Source: DATGUN01 sp035301285 (GTDB taxonomy: Bacteria > Bacillota > Bacilli > Bacillales > Amphibacillaceae). Taken from it: a stretch of DNA of 23,796 bases. The position numbers were made by a program, and so were the translations under genes. The notes below the pieces were generated by a model that had not been told where the DNA came from, searched no databases, and worked only from the letters and a program-made list of their open reading frames with translations. Numbering within the stretch: the stretch's first letter is position 1; each line of letters starts with the position of its first letter. Shown here one piece after another: positions 21,152 to 23,796 of this stretch. The stretch is taken from positions 1-23,796 of the forward strand of contig DATGUN010000035.1 of NCBI GenBank assembly GCA_035301285.1, in the 5' to 3' direction.

Positions 21152-21948
21152 GCAGTTCTTTGATCATCGGCCAATATGTACCTGGCAGATCGATCGTGCA
21201 CCGATTGGATCCACGTACAAAAATAACCATCATTTTCTTTTTTGTGTTTATCGTTTTTTTCGCCAACACATGGCCGAGTTATAGTATATTAACTGTGTTT
21301 GCGCTTCTTAGCATGTTTGCAACACGTATTAAAATCCGTTTTATTCTAAAAGGTTTGACACCCATCTGGTTTTTGATTGCTTTTACGTTTTTATTGCATT
21401 TATTTGTCACAAAAGAAGGTCCGATCCTGTTCGAAGTATTTTCAATAAAGGTTCACCTTGGTGGTATTATGCAAGGGTTTGCCATTTCTATGCGCTTTTT
21501 CCTTTTGATACTCGTTACGTCATTATTGACACTTACAACCACACCAATTGAGATCACGGATGCCATTGAGGATATGTTGCATCCTTTGAAAAAGATTCGA
21601 TTTCCGGTTCATGAGCTTGCACTCATGATGTCCATTTCATTACGGTTCATTCCGACACTTATGCAAGAAACCGGTAAAATCTCCAATGCGCAAGCCTCCC
21701 GTGGGGTCGATTTCAAAACGGGCCCGCTTAAAGAGCGTTTGAAGGCTGTTGTTCCGCTTCTTGTCCCATTATTTGTGAGTGCCTTTAAACGTGCAGAAGA
21801 ATTAGCAATGGCCATGGAAGCGCGCGGGTACCGTGGTGGTGAGGGCAGGACAAAACTACGGGAATTGAAACTGCAGAAACGGGACGCTTTTATATTTATA
21901 TTGTTTATTGCTGTAGTGACAGGTTTATTTTTGATGCGCGATTATTAA
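21148..21948 (+). CDS. ecfT: ECF transporter transmembrane subunit EcfT
   Basis: EcfT is the membrane scaffold that links the two ATPases to interchangeable S components. The 266-residue product has several strongly hydrophobic segments (about residues 25-60, 68-90, 105-130 and a last one at 245-262). The family start LIIGQYVPGRSIVHRLDPRTK is visible in outline. The two coupling motifs are QASRGVDF (an SRG variant of the usual Ala-Arg-Gly) and MEARGYRG, which insert into grooves of the ATPases. It overlaps ecfA2 by four bases and is followed by truA after 19 bases. Confidence 0.94.
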   Translation: MSSSLIIGQYVPGRSIVHRLDPRTKITIIFFFVFIVFFANTWPSYSILTVFALLSMFATRIKIRFILKGLTPIWFLIAFTFLLHLFVTKEGPILFEVFSIKVHLGGIMQGFAISMRFFLLILVTSLLTLTTTPIEITDAIEDMLHPLKKIRFPVHELALMMSISLRFIPTLMQETGKISNAQASRGVDFKTGPLKERLKAVVPLLVPLFVSAFKRAEELAMAMEARGYRGGEGRTKLRELKLQKRDAFIFILFIAVVTGLFLMRDY

Positions 21949-21967
21949 GCTGGGGGATTCGGTCATC

Positions 21968-22732
21968 ATGGAGAAAATCAAATGTACGATAAGCTATGAT
22001 GGGAGCCGCTTTTCAGGTTTCCAGATCCAACCGAAGCAGCGCACGGTTCATGGTGAATTGGAACGGGCCTTGAAAAAGATGCACAAGGGTGAACATATCC
22101 GTCTTCAAGCATCTGGGCGAACAGATACTGGCGTCCATGCTAAAGGGCAAGTCATTCATTTTGCAAGCCCATTCCATCTTCCGGAAGCCAATTGGAAGAA
22201 AGCACTGAATACATTATTGCCAAATGATTTATATGTCCAAAAAGTGGAACATGTTCCGATGGCATTTCATGCACGCTATGATGCAGTGGAGAAAGAATAT
22301 CGTTATTTTGTCCTGAATAAACAGGGAATCGATGTTTTCCAGCAAAATTACGTTTATCAATTTCCTTATACATTGGATATTCACCGTATCCAGGACGCTT
22401 GTCGTTACTTCGAGGGAAAGCATGATTTCACGACTTTTTCATCGGCAAAAACGACGATTAAAGGTGAGAAAGTGCGTACCCTTTACGATGTTCTCTGTAC
22501 GGAGGAAGGGGAATATCTGATGTTTACATTTCGTGGTGACGGATTTTTGTATCATATGATCCGGACGATTGTCGGTGTCCTCCTCGATGTGGGACAAGGA
22601 CGTCTCGAAGCGGATACCATACCATCGTTATTCGACAGCCGTGACAGACAGAAAATCGGGGCGACAATCCCTCCTCAGGGCCTTTATTTGTGGAACGTTT
22701 TGTATGGCGAAAAAAATGGTGATGGCCGCTAA
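21968..22732 (+). CDS. truA: tRNA pseudouridine(38-40) synthase TruA
   Basis: TruA converts uridines 38, 39 and 40 in the anticodon arm of many tRNAs to pseudouridine, which stabilises the stem and supports reading-frame maintenance. The 254-residue product has the start MEKIKCTISYDGSRFSGFQI, the catalytic motif SGRTDTGVHA with Asp53, and further family blocks FHARYDAVEKEYRYF, HDFTTFSSA and GFLYHMIRTIVGVLLDVG. The only ribosome binding site is a GGGGGA stretch (21954-21959), weaker than those of neighbouring genes. Cotranscription with the ECF genes is likely. Confidence 0.97.
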   Translation: MEKIKCTISYDGSRFSGFQIQPKQRTVHGELERALKKMHKGEHIRLQASGRTDTGVHAKGQVIHFASPFHLPEANWKKALNTLLPNDLYVQKVEHVPMAFHARYDAVEKEYRYFVLNKQGIDVFQQNYVYQFPYTLDIHRIQDACRYFEGKHDFTTFSSAKTTIKGEKVRTLYDVLCTEEGEYLMFTFRGDGFLYHMIRTIVGVLLDVGQGRLEADTIPSLFDSRDRQKIGATIPPQGLYLWNVLYGEKNGDGR

Positions 22733-22739
22733 GGGAAAG

Positions 22740-22793
22740 GATTCTGTCAGATAGCTTGAAGGACCTGTGACTGCGGTTGTGAGTGGCAGAATT
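22740..22793 (+). other. Inverted repeat after truA
   Basis: ATTCTGTCA (22741-22749) pairs with TGGCAGAAT (22784-22792), nine pairs with one G-U, plus a flanking G-U pair. The 34-base loop can fold further. It begins eight bases after the truA stop, but the following sequence is A-rich (AAAAA) rather than T-rich, so it is not a good terminator on the + strand. It may mark the 3' end of the truA transcript or be incidental. Confidence 0.35.
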
Positions 22794-22809
22794 AAAAACA
22801 GTGAAACAC

Positions 22810-22839
22810 TTGACATCCACTGTCATTATAGTATATTAT
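22810..22839 (+). promoter_or_regulatory. Sigma-A promoter for rplM-rpsI
   Basis: TTGACA (22810-22815) is a perfect -35. Two overlapping -10 candidates follow: TATATT (22832-22837, 16-base spacer) and TATTAT (22834-22839, 18-base spacer). Start of transcription is expected near 22843-22846, about ten bases before the L13 leader structure. A six-base inverted repeat, ACAGTG (22798) and CACTGT (22818), flanks the -35. Confidence 0.85.
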
Positions 22840-22853
22840 GATGAGTGGCATTT

Positions 22854-22907
22854 TATTTCTAATACCACGATTAGCCCCGGAATCTAATTGTGTTGACTAT
22901 AGAAATA
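22854..22907 (+). ncRNA. L13 leader RNA
   Basis: Upstream of rplM, TATTTCTA (22854-22861) pairs perfectly with TAGAAATA (22900-22907). Inside an asymmetric internal loop, CACGATTAG (22866-22874) pairs with CTAATTGTG (22884-22892), nine pairs with one G-U, and the hairpin loop is CCCCGGAAT. A two-helix leader in front of rplM is the known L13 leader family of low-GC Gram-positives, thought to allow feedback control by L13. The assignment rests on position and structure; I could not run a covariance model. The rplM ribosome binding site lies 24 bases downstream. Confidence 0.78.
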
Positions 22908-22946
22908 TCGATAATATATGAAAGAACTTTGGAGGGAAAACGTATC

Positions 22947-23384
22947 ATGCGCACAACTTTCATGGCTAATGAAAATAACATTGAACGTAAATGGCTTGTT
23001 GTGGATGCAGAAGGACAAAGACTTGGCCGCTTGGCAAGTGAAGTCGCAAAAATCCTTCGCGGTAAGCATAAACCAACATATACGCCACATGCTGACACTG
23101 GCGATAATGTCATTGTCATCAACGCGGAGAAAATTGAATTAACGGGAAACAAAATGACAGATAAAATGTATTATCGTCATTCAAATCACCCAGGTGGTCT
23201 GAAAGCACGCAATGCAGAACAAATGCGTGACAAGCACCCAACAAAAATGATTGAACTTGCTGTAAAAGGAATGCTTCCAAATGGTCCACTAGGCCGTAAA
23301 ATGGGTAAAAAAATGCATGTCTTTGCAGGCGCAGAGCACAATCATCAAGCACAAAAACCAGAAGTATACGAGCTTCGTGGATAA
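22947..23384 (+). CDS. rplM: Ribosomal protein L13
   Basis: L13 is an early-assembly 50S protein and in Bacillus is thought to feed back on its own leader. The 145-residue product starts MRTTFMANENNIERKWLVVD, the B. subtilis pattern, and has GQRLGRLASEVAKILRGKHK, YTPHADTGDNVIVINAEKI and a C-terminal HNHQAQKPEVYELRG. The ATG at 22947 has GGAGGG at 22931-22936. Upstream in-frame codons lie within the L13 leader and are not used. It is 18 bases before rpsI, its constant partner. Confidence 0.98.
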   Translation: MRTTFMANENNIERKWLVVDAEGQRLGRLASEVAKILRGKHKPTYTPHADTGDNVIVINAEKIELTGNKMTDKMYYRHSNHPGGLKARNAEQMRDKHPTKMIELAVKGMLPNGPLGRKMGKKMHVFAGAEHNHQAQKPEVYELRG

Positions 23385-23402
23385 TTAAGAGGAGGTTAAA
23401 TA

Positions 23403-23795
23403 ATGGCACAAGTACAATATTATGGTACAGGCCGTCGTAAGCGTTCGACTGCACGTGTACGTCTCGTTCCAGGGAACGGCCGTATTGTCATCAATAATCG
23501 TGAAGCAAAAGATTATTTCCCATATGAAACACAACTATTGATCTTAAATCAACCATTAGCAGCAACTGAAACACAAGGCACATATGACGTCTTGGTTAAT
23601 GTGCATGGTGGTGGGTTTACCGGCCAAGCAGGCGCAATCCGTCACGGCATTGCCCGTGCACTATTAGGTGCTGATCCTGAATACCGGAATATCTTGAAGC
23701 GTGACGGTTACCTCACACGTGACCCACGTATGACTGAGCGTAAGAAATACGGTCTTAAATCCGCTCGTCGTGCACCACAATTCTCAAAACGTTAA
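23403..23795 (+). CDS. rpsI: Ribosomal protein S9
   Basis: S9 is a 30S head protein whose C-terminal tail reaches the P-site tRNA anticodon stem. The 130-residue product has the family start VQYYGTGRRKRSTARVRLVP, GNGRIVINNREAKDYFP, the GGGFTGQAGAIRHGIARALL block and the invariant tail KKYGLKSARRAPQFSKR. AGAGGAGG precedes the ATG. The gene is complete, with its stop ending one base before the window ends, so any terminator for rplM-rpsI lies outside. Confidence 0.98.
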   Translation: MAQVQYYGTGRRKRSTARVRLVPGNGRIVINNREAKDYFPYETQLLILNQPLAATETQGTYDVLVNVHGGGFTGQAGAIRHGIARALLGADPEYRNILKRDGYLTRDPRMTERKKYGLKSARRAPQFSKR

Positions 23796-23796
23796 T

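Overview
The window is a moderately AT-rich stretch of the chromosome of a low-GC Gram-positive bacterium of the Bacillaceae. All genes lie on the + strand. The gene order (rpsG, fusA, tuf; then the S10-spc-alpha ribosomal protein cluster with secY, adk, a KOW gene, infA, rpmJ, rpsM, rpsK, rpoA and rplQ; then ecfA1, ecfA2, ecfT, truA, rplM, rpsI) is that of Bacillus subtilis and relatives. Strong GGAGG-type ribosome binding sites, some TTG/GTG starts, a short zinc-type S14, a Cys-Cys-Cys-Asp adenylate kinase LID and an L13 leader RNA agree with this. The genus cannot be fixed from the window; a Virgibacillus/Oceanobacillus-like relative is a guess.

Layout. Positions 1-3773 are the end of the str operon: the 3' part of rpsG, then fusA and tuf, closed by a strong intrinsic terminator at 3784-3820. 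A 552-base gap follows. It holds about 275 bases with no gene, then two consensus sigma-A promoters (TATAAT at 4120 and 4189) that drive the long S10-spc-alpha cluster from 4326 to 19114. That cluster makes most of the large-subunit and many small-subunit ribosomal proteins, plus SecY (protein export), adenylate kinase, IF1 and the RNA polymerase alpha subunit. It ends at a terminator at 19132-19185. A second transcription unit starts from an extended -10 promoter at 19407-19415 and encodes the energizing module of an ECF vitamin/metal transporter (EcfA1, EcfA2, EcfT) followed by the tRNA pseudouridine synthase TruA. A third unit (promoter near 22810-22839, L13 leader RNA 22854-22907) encodes rplM and rpsI, and rpsI ends one base before the window does.

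Functionally almost everything serves translation and its supply lines: ribosome subunits, elongation and initiation factors, tRNA modification, RNA polymerase alpha, the translocon for nascent chains, and adenylate balance. I found no mobile element, phage, CRISPR, defence or toxin system, and no convincing unknown multi-gene system. The unusual content is in the gaps: a two-copy 59-base tandem hairpin repeat between rplN and rplX, a possible pseudoknot ahead of tuf, a long hairpin in an enlarged rpsK-rpoA gap, a structured rpoA-rplQ gap, a dyad overlapping the ecfA1 promoter, and absence of the map gene usually found between adk and infA in B. subtilis.
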